This document shows positions 20,907 through 33,900 of a stretch of 64,000 nucleotides of DNA, one piece after another. The position numbers were made by a program, and so were the translations under genes. Under the pieces are notes generated by a model. It ran no database searches. It was not told the origin of the DNA and saw only the letters and a list, made by a program, of their open reading frames with translations. Within the stretch, counting starts at the first letter, position 1. Every line of letters begins with the position of its first letter. Source of the stretch: Mya arenaria (lineage: Eukaryota; Mollusca; Bivalvia; Myida; Myidae); contig NC_069135.1 in NCBI RefSeq assembly GCF_026914265.1, forward strand, positions 39,079,946 to 39,143,945. The letters run 5' to 3'.

Positions 20907-23210
20907 AGATGCAAGACACACAGATGTAACCAGGATAATATGGTTAGCTGGGTATAATATTTCACTTCGGAAAACTAGGAAATATAACTAAAGCCAGTAA
21001 AGTTTACTTAACATTTTCTCGATTAACTGAGACCAAGGTCAGATTATGTTAGACAAGCAAAAATAATTATACCCAACTACAGCAGCCAGCATATTATGGT
21101 TAGTTGGGTATAATTCCTTATAAGGGAAGCTATTCCCAATTATTTGTTTGGAAAAATGCTTGAGGGATTTGAGCATAGACTTTTTCGCTTGCTGGTTGTG
21201 ATATACTTTCTATTTGAAATCCTCTCCTAAGGGTCGAATTCACCAGAATAGTAGATTTCTATGCGTGGTTCGGTAAATATTTCCAAGTTGTGGGTTAGAA
21301 CATCCTATTTTGTTTGGTTTGGACATATGGCTTTCGATGCAAGTGTGGTATGTATGTGTGGTATATGTGTGGTATATGTGTGGTATGCATGTGGTGTTTT
21401 GTACGTTCTGTGTCTGAGTTAAGTGTCTGTTGGGATTCGGACTTGTGCCTTTAAACAACGGCATTGTAAAATGTTTGCTACTGCGTTAAATATTACAGCA
21501 TGATGCTCTAATATGTTTACTCCTTGTTCCATGTCAGGTCTAGAATATGCTTGATATGTTCTTTAACCAGGGTTGGGTGGCTTGGTATCGGTCACGTGTG
21601 TGAATCACACAAACTATTTTCAAGGTAAAGTTGTAGTTTTCCGCAATTGTGGCGTTGTTGAGTTGTACTGACATGAATTAGTATTTTATTTTAACATCAC
21701 ATATACAAATTAACCCCAGTTTAAGATGCTGGTTTAGGGATTTAACTCATTTATTTATACATGTTGCTTGTAAATGCTTTTTGAATGGAAAGTTAAACCT
21801 TATTTTCCAGGACAACTGTTGATAGAAGTGAAATGACTTGAAGAGAAGTTGACTTTAGAACATTAAAATGCATTGTCCATGAACAATTTATACTTCCATT
21901 CTCGAAGAATTCCATGACTCTGAAATAGAAGATATTTTTACAATTTTTGATTGCGATTTTATTGTTGTAAGTTTGAGTTTGTTTTATCTTTTAAATACAT
22001 TTTAAACTACAAAGCATAGTGTGTGTTTTTTGGAATACCTGCAAACACACAATAAGAAAACATTTGCAACAATATCTTAAAGCTACCTTGTTTGAGAAAC
22101 TAGGCTTTCCTTTGAACGTAAAATATATTGTAGACATATGTGTTGTTGATGATTTACAATATATGTCAGTGTCAATGTCTTAAAATTGAATAAAAATAAA
22201 AGCAAAGTATTTCTAGTTTTTTGTATCTAAGAATATTTAAGTCGTTTATGTCAAATTGTTAAGCACGGCCATTGATAAGTTGATATCTAATTTTGTTGAA
22301 ATCATATAACTCGTAAATGCGCCCCACAAATACGGGCCGTATTCATAAAGCCCGTTAGACAAGACATTTTGGATCCACTATCGCCACTTGCCGGTGCTCG
22401 AGTCTTTGCGTGAGAGGCCCACAAGTATAAATATATTTTGATTACAATACCCTTCATCATCTGTATAAGGTTTAACGTCCGTCAGCTTCAAAACCTAAAA
22501 ATCCTTTATTGGATTTAACGTACTGTTTTATAGTTACGTATCTTGTACTTGAGACACATGTAAAAGCCGATATATTACATTCAAATAAATTTTAAAAATA
22601 ACAAAAGAAATATATGAATATGGAACGAATCTCAAAGGGGTTATACTATCGGTCAAATAAGGAGCTGTGAATGTGCGTATTGTCTCTGGCAAATGTAACC
22701 GCGGTCCTGGCCGTTCGTCTTAGAACCCTTCCACACCCCTTACTTGCACAAATAACAGTGCTCGTTTCAAGGTTTCTTTATATCAAAAATAATTGTTAAA
22801 TCTTACAATCTTAACTTTTTGACTAAAACAGTATACAGGGGGTGATCCCAGGATTTGACGTTAGCGGTGGCGTTACTTTGGGGCGTTACCTTTAGGCATG
22901 TGCCGATCACTCAAAACAGAAATGAATTTGTTTTAAAATGACAGTGGGGAATAGGGATACTCCCGTGAGAAAATGTTAATAAGATTAGCCCGGAATGGTG
23001 CATTTTGGGGTTATTGTTTTTCTTATTTTTCCAGTTACAGAATAACGATATTAATGAACGTTTGTGTAATTTGAGTGTTTCAAATGTTATTGAGTAAGGT
23101 TATTTGTTTTTTGTTGTTGTTTTTTGTATCCTAATGCATATACGTTTGCACAGTTAATGACATATTCCAATTATCATGTACTAACCAAAGTCTTTAAATA
23201 TATATGTTCA
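20907..23210. other. 3' flank of the stathmin-like gene, no gene seen
   Basis: AT-rich. It holds a direct repeat of TTAGCTGGGTATAAT/TTAGTTGGGTATAAT near 20943 and 21098, a GTGTGGTAT microsatellite at about 21345-21385, and AATAAAAATAAAA near 22187 that could serve in polyadenylation. No coding exon is recognised. Confidence 0.5.
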
Positions 23211-23214
23211 ACAG

Positions 23215-23760
23215 CCAGTAGTGTTATTGACTATTTATTGTTAAACGAATGGTCTAATCACGCCCCGACCTATTATGGATAGTTTAGTATATAGCTCCCG
23301 TAACTATGTTCAATCAAGCATTCGTTGGAATAATGAGCTTTGTGATACTTTTCGACGCAATATTATTTCGAAATTACCTACTTTTAACTCGATTACAAAT
23401 GGAGCGCCTTGAAATAATCGGGATGATGTTAACGATTGTATATCGAAATTTGCCGATAATATTAACTCTAAAGCAGAGCCCTTGTTTTCCAAAAACTACT
23501 GTTATAACTGATAAGCCAAATTTTGGCCAAGGTATTTGTAAAATGCAGATTGATTTGTTAAAGAATATTGTAATAATGCTAAATGCTTGTTTATAAGGGC
23601 TCTCAATAAATATGATAGTTGTAAAAATGATATTAATAGGCAATACTTTTGCGATTATAAACCATCATATAAGCGCCCTTTTAAGAAGAAGAAAAGGCGA
23701 TGTGAAATAGATAAAATAATTGAGAAGATGAATTATATTTTATCTTTATTTAACCAACAA
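23215..23760 (+). mobile_element. LINE relic (endonuclease-RT linker region)
   Basis: Across shifting frames the sequence gives WNNELCDTFRRNIISKLP, then NSKAEPLFSKNY, then IRALNKYDSCKNDINRQYF, CDYKPSYKRPFKKKKRR and EIDKI. This succession (Trp-Asn/Asp acidic start, Cys-Lys-Asn pairs, Tyr-Lys and Lys-rich stretch) is the linker before the reverse transcriptase in mollusc LINEs. Several stops and shifts show it is dead and truncated. The clade is uncertain. Confidence 0.6.
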
Positions 23761-23834
23761 TTGGCCAGCCGGGCCATTACTAGTAGAGTTTTATGGATTG
23801 ATTTCTGTGTCTTAGTGGTTACATTTTATCAACT

Positions 23835-23850
23835 AATTGAATTCATCACG

Positions 23851-23938
<88 letters not shown>

Positions 23939-23962
23939 CGTTATGAATTCAATTCAATGATT
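23835..23962. repeat. TA microsatellite inside a palindrome
   Basis: About 43 TA units at 23852-23937. The left flank is AATTGAATTCATCACGTAAT and the right flank is ATTACGTTATGAATTCAATT, near-perfect reverse complements. The whole block can fold into one very long stem. A 34-residue Ile-Tyr frame through it is not a protein. Confidence 0.85.
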
Positions 23963-24059
23963 ATATTACTAACAATGACTACACAATCTCTAAAATATAC
24001 CAGTTGTCCATTTCAATCGGCATCGTTCTTAATACTGAACATGCCTGTTTGATTCTACT

Positions 24060-24915
24060 TGGCTACACCAACGACATGTAAGCACCTTTTTATTTAAAAT
24101 AAATTGGTAATACTTATAGATATAATAAAATACACAATCTTTTCAAACACTTATCTTTAACAATTCGTTTTTTATTATGTTTAAACACACATAAACAGTT
24201 GTTCATTCATGTGACAGATAATAACAAATATAATTACAATTCATTTATTGAATTAAGCATGATTAGGTATTTCACATGTGAAAGTTCAAACACTTATCTT
24301 TAGTATGGTTTCTTTATGATTGCATATATTTTACACATGTACCACTACAGAACCGTAAAACATGAACTATAACCCATTTCAAACACAAAACAATAGGCCG
24401 TTATTATTATAACCGTAGTCTTTATAACATCTATTGAATCAGTTATGGCATACAGCAACTATTAAACCAATAAGTTCATATAACAATGATTGGGTTAGTA
24501 ATTCCATTAAGCAACAATTGAATCAGCAATTTCATGGTAGTTTACGTCAGTACTCAAAAAACCCAGTATATATAAAAACCCTGTTTAGGGCCAAACGACA
24601 CTGAGCGAGCAGACGTCAAATGTACAAACACAACACACAGACCACAAATGCATCAAGATAGCATTATTGTTAAAAACGCCATCAATCATTTTGCCAATGG
24701 TTTACATTACAAACACGCACTATTGTATTATATACATCAAGCTTCTCATTTATAAGATAAAGATGTACAAGTCAAATGCATATGTACGCATAAATTGTTA
24801 ATCAGCATCTTAGTATCTTTACGTGACACAACTGTAGTTAAAAGAAGCAACAACTTAAACAACACTCGTTGTGAAACAAAACGCCCGAGCATACATAAGA
24901 AAAAGATATTGACAA
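24060..24915. other. 3' flank of the hexosaminidase gene, no gene seen
   Basis: AT-rich spacer between the LINE/TA block and the last hexosaminidase exon. A TATATATAAAAACC near 24568 looks like a TATA box, but no matching transcript start or exon follows on the plus strand. Confidence 0.45.
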
Positions 24916-27900
24916 CTATGGTGAGATATGTGGATTTAAAGGATTTGCGGACCCCGCCGGACCGTCACGCCCAACCACGGCGGTCAGCTCAACAGGGCGA
25001 CTCACGCGGATTTGCCCAGAAGACCTGAACAGAAGTAGAGAATGTAAGCAATATAAATATGTTCCAAAGATCGGTTATATTTTGCATCGGTTGTGTTTCT
25101 GTAATGTATACACGAACAATTGCTTTAACATGAAGAAAATGTCGATTTGCATGTACATGTATCCTTTTGTATGTATCCAGTAGTTTAATAAGTGACCAAA
25201 TTTACTCAAATTAAAAGTAACGTTAAATGTTGGAAACTAGTGTAAACCATGATTGCACGCACCTGAATGTAGATCGAAGTAGAATTGACTTCCAACCGGA
25301 CCCGGAAAGAGAGATGGAAACACCTCGATGTTCATTGTTAATCAGATCTTGTTGTACCATTTGCCAAGAATGTCCATTATCTTTGCTTATTTCAACGCCA
25401 AGACCAGGGTAAGTAGTAGTTACTTGCACACTTCCATCCTTTAGCTCTCTGATTAAAAAGAAGCACACATTTAACTTGTATTTTGTATTATTTTAAAAAA
25501 AAAAAACAATTCAACAAACAGACAACACGCCATTCAAATAACTACGCACAACAAACTAAGAAACACATTATTACCATCAAATTTATGAGCATCACATAAA
25601 CGACTTGCCTGCCACCAGGAGGTGGAATGCGGAATGCGATGTTCATTTCATTCAAACGCCGGAACTCCCTGGACCCAACAGCCTTTGCAAATGCGCTCCA
25701 TTCCCTGACAAACGCTTCGTCATGTTTAGGAGTACTCTCAAACCCAGCCTTATACCATGATCTCTCAGCTAAAGCCAGCAAGCGGGGAAATATCATAAAA
25801 TCCATGTTTTCACTTGTCCTCACCGTCTCACTCCACAAAGCTCCTTGAATTCCTATATGGAAGAAAACAGATGCATGCCATAGTAGCGTTGACAAAACTA
25901 GACCGAAAAATGTCAGTACTTTCAAGGCTATCATTTACTTTGGTGAGGACTTATGGTTATATTCACCTATAATATTTTCTGGTTTCTCCAATCGAGTACA
26001 TTTAGACATATTTGCTCCGCACACATCTTCCTTTGATAAAGGATTTCCACCTCGATCTTCAAATATATTGTCATAAAACGCATCGGGCATAAATTTAAGA
26101 ACTTTCTTGGTGTCTGTGAACCGTGTCGCCCAATATAGCCCTCTTTCTTCAGGGTCCGGCTCTTGTGGATGGTCAAAATAAAGATTTGTACCTGGCGTTA
26201 GTATAACCTGTCAGATAACAAAATGAGAAAGACTGATACAATATAACTAAAGCTGCACTCTCACAGATTTAGCGTTTTTCCACCTTTTTTATTTTTTGTC
26301 TTGGAAAGAGCAATTTTCGCGTAAATATCTGCAAACCAATGATAAAAGATTGCTGACAAAAGATCAGATTGCATATTTTCATATTTCCGTTCGAAAATTA
26401 ATGTTTTATGGCTTAAACCGTTAATGTTTTTATTGAATTTGTAAATTGCTAAATTTCTTAACATTTCTATATATCTTATAAACAATTATGTCAGAAATGA
26501 AAGTGTTAAGCATAAGTGTGTGTATACATGTAGCTGAAGCCACCCCATGTACCATAACTAGCTTAAGGCTATTCATAAGCATAACTGACGATAGCAAATT
26601 TACCTTACGTCCAGCGTATTCATACTCGCTATTGGCGCCATATGTACCTTATATCAAGCATTTATAAGTGTATTCATAAGAATTATTGAGCCACCCCATG
26701 CACCTATTATTCAGCGATAGTATACGTGTTTTTGAAGTCAATCCATTTCCAGTATATACAGCGTATGTATAAGCGATATTACACTTCCCGTGCACCTTAT
26801 TTCCAGCATATGTATAAGCGTAACTGATGCCACCCTATACAAATTATATCCGGTGTATTTATACATATTACGGACGCAACTAATCTAACATCAAGTATAA
26901 TCGTATATCGACGGCACCCATGCTGCCAACAGTACCGTATTGTATACTGACTTCACCCCATTTACCGTATATATCGTGTTGGTTGTAGGAGCATAATTGA
27001 CGACACCCCATAATTTTTTATACTTTATATCCAGCGATTGTGTATGTATAATCGTTGCTGACAAAACCCAATTAGCCTTATATCTAGCAATTGTGTATTT
27101 ATTAAAATAACTGTATTCACCCAATGTACCTTATATCCAGCATTGGCGTATTTATAAGCGTTACTGCCGCCGCCCCATTCCCAGATGTTGTTCCAAGGAT
27201 TAACGTATAGCTCCAACCCAGGCATTTGGTCTGTAGGTAATGGTGCCGGTGGCTGTCGTCCGTCGATAAACCCATCTTCCCATCCCCCAAGAGACATATT
27301 TTTCATAACGGCCAAGACGGCAATTCGCTTCGCAAAATAGTTCTTTAAGCCTGAAGTTAGGACCGATCATGAAATCTCATCATGCCACTACAATTTCTAT
27401 ATCTACGGAGGAAACGGTTATACTGGGAAACCATAGACAATTGAAACTGGACACAAATGGTATTAAATCGTTTAAACATATCTTTCAATGTTCTATAACA
27501 GTTTTACTAATGAAACCGTGCTGTCAAATTACTTGCCATGTGTGACATTCAATGCAGCATTCTGCCGAAAGAGTTCTCCGCATTTGTTTGAGTTTGACCA
27601 AACACCGTGAGGTACCTCGTCCCCACCAAAATGATAAATCAAAAGTGGTTGAACGCCCTCATGCAGCGCTTTTATTCCATCCATTACTTTTCCAATAAAG
27701 GCATATGTAGATTCCATGCATGGATTCATTACATCGTCTCTCCAGTTTTGAACAGATGTGTAAAAAGTTGTATCATCGGGATCTATAATTCGGAACTTTT
27801 CTGCAGCAGCTCGGTTTCCAGCGTCAATATACTTGTGGTACCTTTGTTCCATCGAAACAACTGCAGCATGACTATGGCCTGGCATATCAATCTCCGGTAT

Positions 27901-30900
27901 AACTGTGACAAAATGCTTGCTTGCAAATTTGAGAATATCTCGATAGTCGTTTTTTGTATAATACCCAGATCCTGAGGAGTTTGCAAATGGTCCCGATCCG
28001 AACTGAGGGATGACACAACGCGTTTCATTCAAATCATGGCATCGTTTTCCGCCAACCTGGAAAAACGTTTTTTCACTTTAAAATTATAATGAAAAAAAAT
28101 GTTTAAGTAATTTGATATGGTCAAAATGATGTGGGTGATAATCTAAGCCTCAATATCAGTATACATGTATTTGGGTTGATACCAGCTATAGTATATAGTC
28201 ATAATACAATGTATGACACAAAGCCATATATTTTTTACTAGGGAATCATAACTTTATTTCTATTAGAAAACAAATGAACAAATAAGTATCTAGTTAGAAT
28301 CCGATTATAAGTATGTTCAATGGCCGAGAATGTTAGGTTCATTCTAACCCAAGCGTACGGTGTTTTGCAGAAACGAGGTAAACCGAGTTTTCGAATAACA
28401 CCCTGCGCGAGGTTGGGCTTTAACCTACCTTACACAAGCAGCTATGATAGATGCTTTTTTATCCCACCTCAGTTTAACCAAATATTTTTTTTTAAATAAA
28501 AAATATTTTTCGCAGGAACTCTTTTATGTGTAGTGAAAATAATTTCAAAGGAGATATGTGATAGTTCGTGGTTGTCTTGGATATGCTAGTAGTGATTAAG
28601 ATCACGTAAATGGTCAAATTGCTCTATAAATATTTCTGAGATGAGTGCAGTATTCAAGATGCAGCGTGAAAACAGTGTATGGTGCCATTTGAAGCAAGAA
28701 ATAATTTATTTGGGTTTTAAAATTCCCGCATAAAAGGTTTCAATAAAGATCCAGACGACGGTCTTCAACAGGTAATTGTGTGATGACAATAAAAGAGTTC
28801 CAAACGGGTACTTGTTTTATCTTTACCCGCGGGCAAGATAAGAATTTCCAGCATGGCCAAATATTTGTATCTACTTTTCAGAGATAGGAGAAAAGGTTAG
28901 CTTTGGCAAATCGTATTTAAAACAGCGTTCTTTCATACGTAAAATTGTAGACACATTATAATTAAATGTTAAGTTGAGTTACAAGGCCTATTTAAAAGAA
29001 GCGTCCTGTGATTTACGTCAGTAAGCTCTGGAAGACCCTCTATCTCCACCCTCCACCCCTCATCATCTGTCAGGTGCAGATGCAAGGCGTTCATCTTATA
29101 CATCGCCATGGCTTCTATCAGTCTCTTCACGTCGCCAACTGAGCGAAAATTTCTTGCAACGTCCAAATGCATTCCTCGCCATTCGAACCTCGGTTCGTCC
29201 TCGATCACTATAGCCGGAATGTTGGTGCTGTTGTATTCTTCAAGAATGGCTCGCAGTGATTGGATTGCGTAAAACATTCCTTGTGTGGATTTGCTCTGAA
29301 GAAATATCTTATTCAGCCTAGGTGATACAATAATACTGTATCCCTGTTTTGAGAATGTGGTGTTCCTCGAGAATACAATCGAATTTGAGGACTCATTGGA
29401 AATAAACTTGAAACCGTATAGCTCTGAAACATTGAAAGTATTTTGATATAGTAATAGAAAATACTAATATAACTTATGTAAAATAATGTAAATAATTGAG
29501 ATGAATAATGATTGAACCTGTACCTTTTAGAAATATAGCTGTCTCGTTGAATTGTATTGCATCGACAAGTATTCCCCAGGACGTATTTACTGAACTTAGC
29601 TTGACTGTCTCATCAACTCTTATGTTTTTCGGTGTAGGGATAATCAGCTTTGTCTGTAAAGAACACATTTAAATTTCAACCTTGTATTCCTTAACAAGAC
29701 AGTTTTTGCCTTATAGCAAATGATACATAAACATGCAGTAATCGAATGTGCGTTTCTTTTTGTTTTGTTAAAGAGAGTTCATATCTGTTTAATGCTTATA
29801 CTGAAACATATAAACATGCTGTTATCGAATGTGTGTTTCTTTTTTGTTTTGTTAAAGCGAGTTAATATCTGTTTAATGCTTATTCTGAAACATTTGTTTA
29901 AAACATTGATGGTTTGGTTTGCCAATTGAGAGCAAATACGAACCTCTCCAGTTTCATTAAACTTGAGTCTAGTTAGCCTTTCCTCCGGTGTGTAAGGATT
30001 ATATTGGTCTGCTCTCCATCGTTTCCACTGTCTGGGGTCTTTAAAAGGTTCAACGTAATCAAGGTCGAAAGATGAAGTAGAATGGACAATGCATGGGTCA
30101 ACACTTTCATCCTCTGACACTACATACCATAAAGGCATGAAATCCGTTCTGGACACAGCCCAAAAACTTACAATTACATTGTAGATTCGTTCTTCTCCCG
30201 GTTTTATAGGAACAAAACCATCGATCGGTTTCATGTAATACAAATCTCCTTGCACTAAACCAAATCGGACTTTCTCAATATCAAAGTCCACTGTTTTGTT
30301 TCCTTCCTGTAGCAATATGTCAGGAAATGCTGCAAGCATGCTATGAAAGTATAGCGTCCAACCGGAGTCGGGTATTGGCAATTGTCCGGAGTTTTTTATG
30401 AACGTTTGGACGATGTGGCTTTTAAATTCATGAAGAAGGTTATCAACGACTTTTACTCGAATTTCTAGCGAGTTAGCAATCCCTTGAAGCTCATTCTGTG
30501 TTAGAGGCACTGCGCTGGATTGAACTGAAAAGCATAACAAACTTGTGTGTGTTTACTTGTTAGCCCTGGGGTTCTAAAAGCACACACTCGGCTTAGATAA
30601 AATAGTATGAGTATTTACGTTAAAGAACCACACAAATGGTTACAATATAACGCTTCTCATTAATCGTCTGCATGGAAGCGAAAAGTGTCGTCAACGAAGA
30701 TAACATTATACTTTAAGGCCTAGTTTAAGGAATGTTTGGCATGACAATAACCTGCTGTGCATCTCCTGCTAATTGCTCTGATGTCACAGTAAGGGCCAAT
30801 TTCCTGATATTTGTTTATTGGCGCAGGGCCATTAAGGGTCCATTTCTATAATTAAACCTTCAAAATTGCACAGCAGGACATTCTGATCGGAGTTCTGATA

Positions 30901-33900
30901 AGATAATTAGGCAATTAGATTAAGATCGATACACAGAGGTTGTGTACAATATTCGTAGTTTTTGTTGTTACTGTTGTTGTTTCTTTCTTTTTGTTGTTGT
31001 TGTTGTTGTTTGTTTGTTTTTTTGTTTGTTGTTGTTTTTATGTTGTTGTTTTTTGTCGTTGTTGTTGTTGTTTTGTTGTTGTTGTTGTTGTTGTTGTTTT
31101 GTTTTTTTTGTTGTTGTTTTTTTTTTGGGGGGGGGGGGGCACTTATAGAATGATTAAACTAGGCCTTTAAGTATGCTCACTTAACCTGTTAAACATCGAC
31201 ATATGATTGAATGCCAACAATTTATTTTTAAAATTCGATACAATCATGAGTTTCATTTATGATGTTAGGCCCGGTCACACCGCCCGAACTTTGTTGGAGC
31301 GTTCCTTGAACGGTAGGGAGAGGGGACCGAATTTCGACAACGCTCGTCACCGCGCACAAAAATGGGGAAAAAATCGAAAACACTGGCGTTGCCTTAGCGG
31401 TGCACCGCTGAAGCCGGCGTTGCTATAGCGTTGGCTTAACGGTAGCGAGCGTTGGTTTAGCGATGACGCGAGCGTTGATAGAGCGGCGTTCTGTGCATGC
31501 GGGCGTTGGCTCGGCGGGGGTTTAAAGTTGGTTTAGCGGCATACCGCTTTTGACTACGGAGCTGAACGGATCGCTTTGATAGAAGTTCTGATAGATTGTA
31601 GATCTGAGCATCCGAGGATGAGCCATTGCCTGATAGGTCAATGTAGGTGAACTTGTAGTCAGCATCCACCATGGCAAACAGGATCATGCTGTAAAAGCCT
31701 TTGTAGTTGTAGAATTCTGAGCCAGAGTTACGAGGAGCTTTACAGGCCACGTGCTTGCCATCAATGGCACCAACTGTGTGGGGAAAGTTCCATCTCTGGT
31801 ACCATTGGTCAGCCAGGTCTCTCCATCCTTGTTCTGTTGTTGGGCAAAACAAGAGTTCATCTGTGTACTCCTCAATGATGGCCTTTACCACTTCTCTGAC
31901 TACCACACTGATGGTGTTGTGGGGAACCCTGCAGGCGTATTCCATGTTTCTGTAGGTGTTACCAGAGGCCAGGTGCCGTAGGGTGATTGCCACTTTGAGA
32001 CCAGGTTCCAGGCTTGCTCGATATTTGGTGTCTTGCTTGGTAAATCTGGGGGTCAGCCTCTGTACAACTTCATCAAACATTGCTGGTGGCATCCTCATGA
32101 AGTGCTGGAAGGCTCGTGGATCCTCATTCCTCAGCTCCACCATCAGCTTGTCATACAGTCCATGTTCAGGCCTTCTCAGTATCCACTGTCTGACCCACAC
32201 AACTCTGTCTCTCCTTCTTCTCTCTCTTCTCCTTCTGTCAACAGCTTGTTGCAATCTGAGGAGGTTCTGATTCTGCTGCTGGACTAGTGCACCAATCATA
32301 GCAAGTCTCTCAGCATCCATGGTAGTACAGTTTTACTGTAACTTTGAGCAAATTCGATGTAAATGAGGTCTGCACTCAACGGCAGCTCGATTCCAAATGG
32401 GATCCTGGTCCATTTCTCCCCGTATTTATAGCCAAATTCTGGTCCCGCTCCGATATCTCCATACCAACGCCAAACCAAAGTTCATCACCGCAATGGATCG
32501 CTGCTTCATCGCCCGACACCGTTCCAGCAATCCCGTGTCCGCTCGTAAAACGCTTACAACCGCTCCACCAAAGTGTGTGCAACGTTTAATCACCGCCCGG
32601 GCAAAGCTGGCGAAGCAGCGGTGGTCAAGCGTTCAAGATTTCTGCGTTGGCCTAGCGGACCCAAGCGTCCACGAACTTGCGTCTAGCGGTGCCAAACTTT
32701 GACTGGGCGTTGTTGGAGCGGTGGTGAACTTTGCCGGAGCGGAAAATTGCCCGCTCCTCACCGCTCGCAATATTTTGTGCAGTTCAAAACTTTCGGAGCG
32801 GTAGGAGGGACCATAAGCGATGGCCGAGCGTATACGGCGTTGCCTTAACGGGGGCCAACTTCTGGTAAACGGTAACGAGCGGTGATGATTTTTTTTCACC
32901 GCTCCAGGAACGCTCCAGCAAAGTTCTTGCGGTGTGACCGGGCTTTTACATAACGCCCAAGAGTTATCGACGCGTTTGCGGTGCAGGGGTTACGCTTTAA
33001 CCCAGAGGTCCGAGATTGAATTTAAATTAACACGAACCTTGGTTAGTTTTTATCGCTTTAAGTAAGCTTGTTTAGTAATGATTGTTATGGGATGTCCGCG
33101 AATGTGATATTCCGTATAATATAAATATATATATTGTAAAAGCTCATTTATTTTTTCTTAAAACACGTACATGTATAAAGGTAAACCTAACTTATATGTA
33201 ACACATTTGGCTTAACAAGAGGAATATTATGCACTTAAATATAGCCAGATTCATATAAAATGTGACCGGGTCCTTTGACAATTCTACACGGAAATTAGAC
33301 CTGTACAATAACCGAGGATATTTGTTGTCCGCAAACTCGACATATCATGTCTATGCCATGACGATTTTGATGCAACTACGTTCAAATCATTTATCGTTAG
33401 ATTACGTTGCAAGCAGTACGTGCACATTGATAAACGTGTTATAAATGGTAAACTAAGAGCGTTTTTTTGTTGATACCAAACTAGTTTCATTTTTCGTCCA
33501 TGGGTTTCGGCGGTTTGAAAAACTGTTTCAAAAGTTTTGCTTGAAGAAACAAATGCATGCATATTCAAGCCCAAAAAGATTATTCAATTTTTGTATACAT
33601 CTTTATATTTATATTGTTCATATTCACCATATACCATTATGTTGGCATTGTAAATGTATATCGTCTATAAAGGAGGCAATAAAGAATTTGAGTATTCACG
33701 CAACACATTTGTGAAGAGCTTCGGTTTGTTCTTTATATATACTGCTACCAGTTTTAGAACTTACACTGCAGTATTCATGCATGTTAAAGAAACTAATGCG
33801 TCGGGGTCTCTAAATTGGGCGTATGGTTTCATACGGTTTAAAATGGTGCAAATTGGAAGACTAGAATACGTATTCATAAAATTGCAACGTTTATGTGAAT

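Noticed and set aside
24795..25028. Plus-strand 77-aa frame with a GC-rich end
   Set aside because: It is the antisense shadow of the last hexosaminidase exon (24916-25024), which joins in phase to exon 9 and gives the expected C-terminus.
27607..27975. Plus-strand 122-aa frame
   Set aside because: Antisense to hexosaminidase exon 5, which has catalytic motifs on the minus strand.
30940..31170. Val/Leu/Cys/Phe-rich frames resembling a membrane protein
   Set aside because: Pure translation of a TTG/T-rich microsatellite.
31751..32702. Plus-strand frames of 66-104 aa
   Set aside because: Antisense shadows of the Harbinger transposase and its GC-rich subterminal region.
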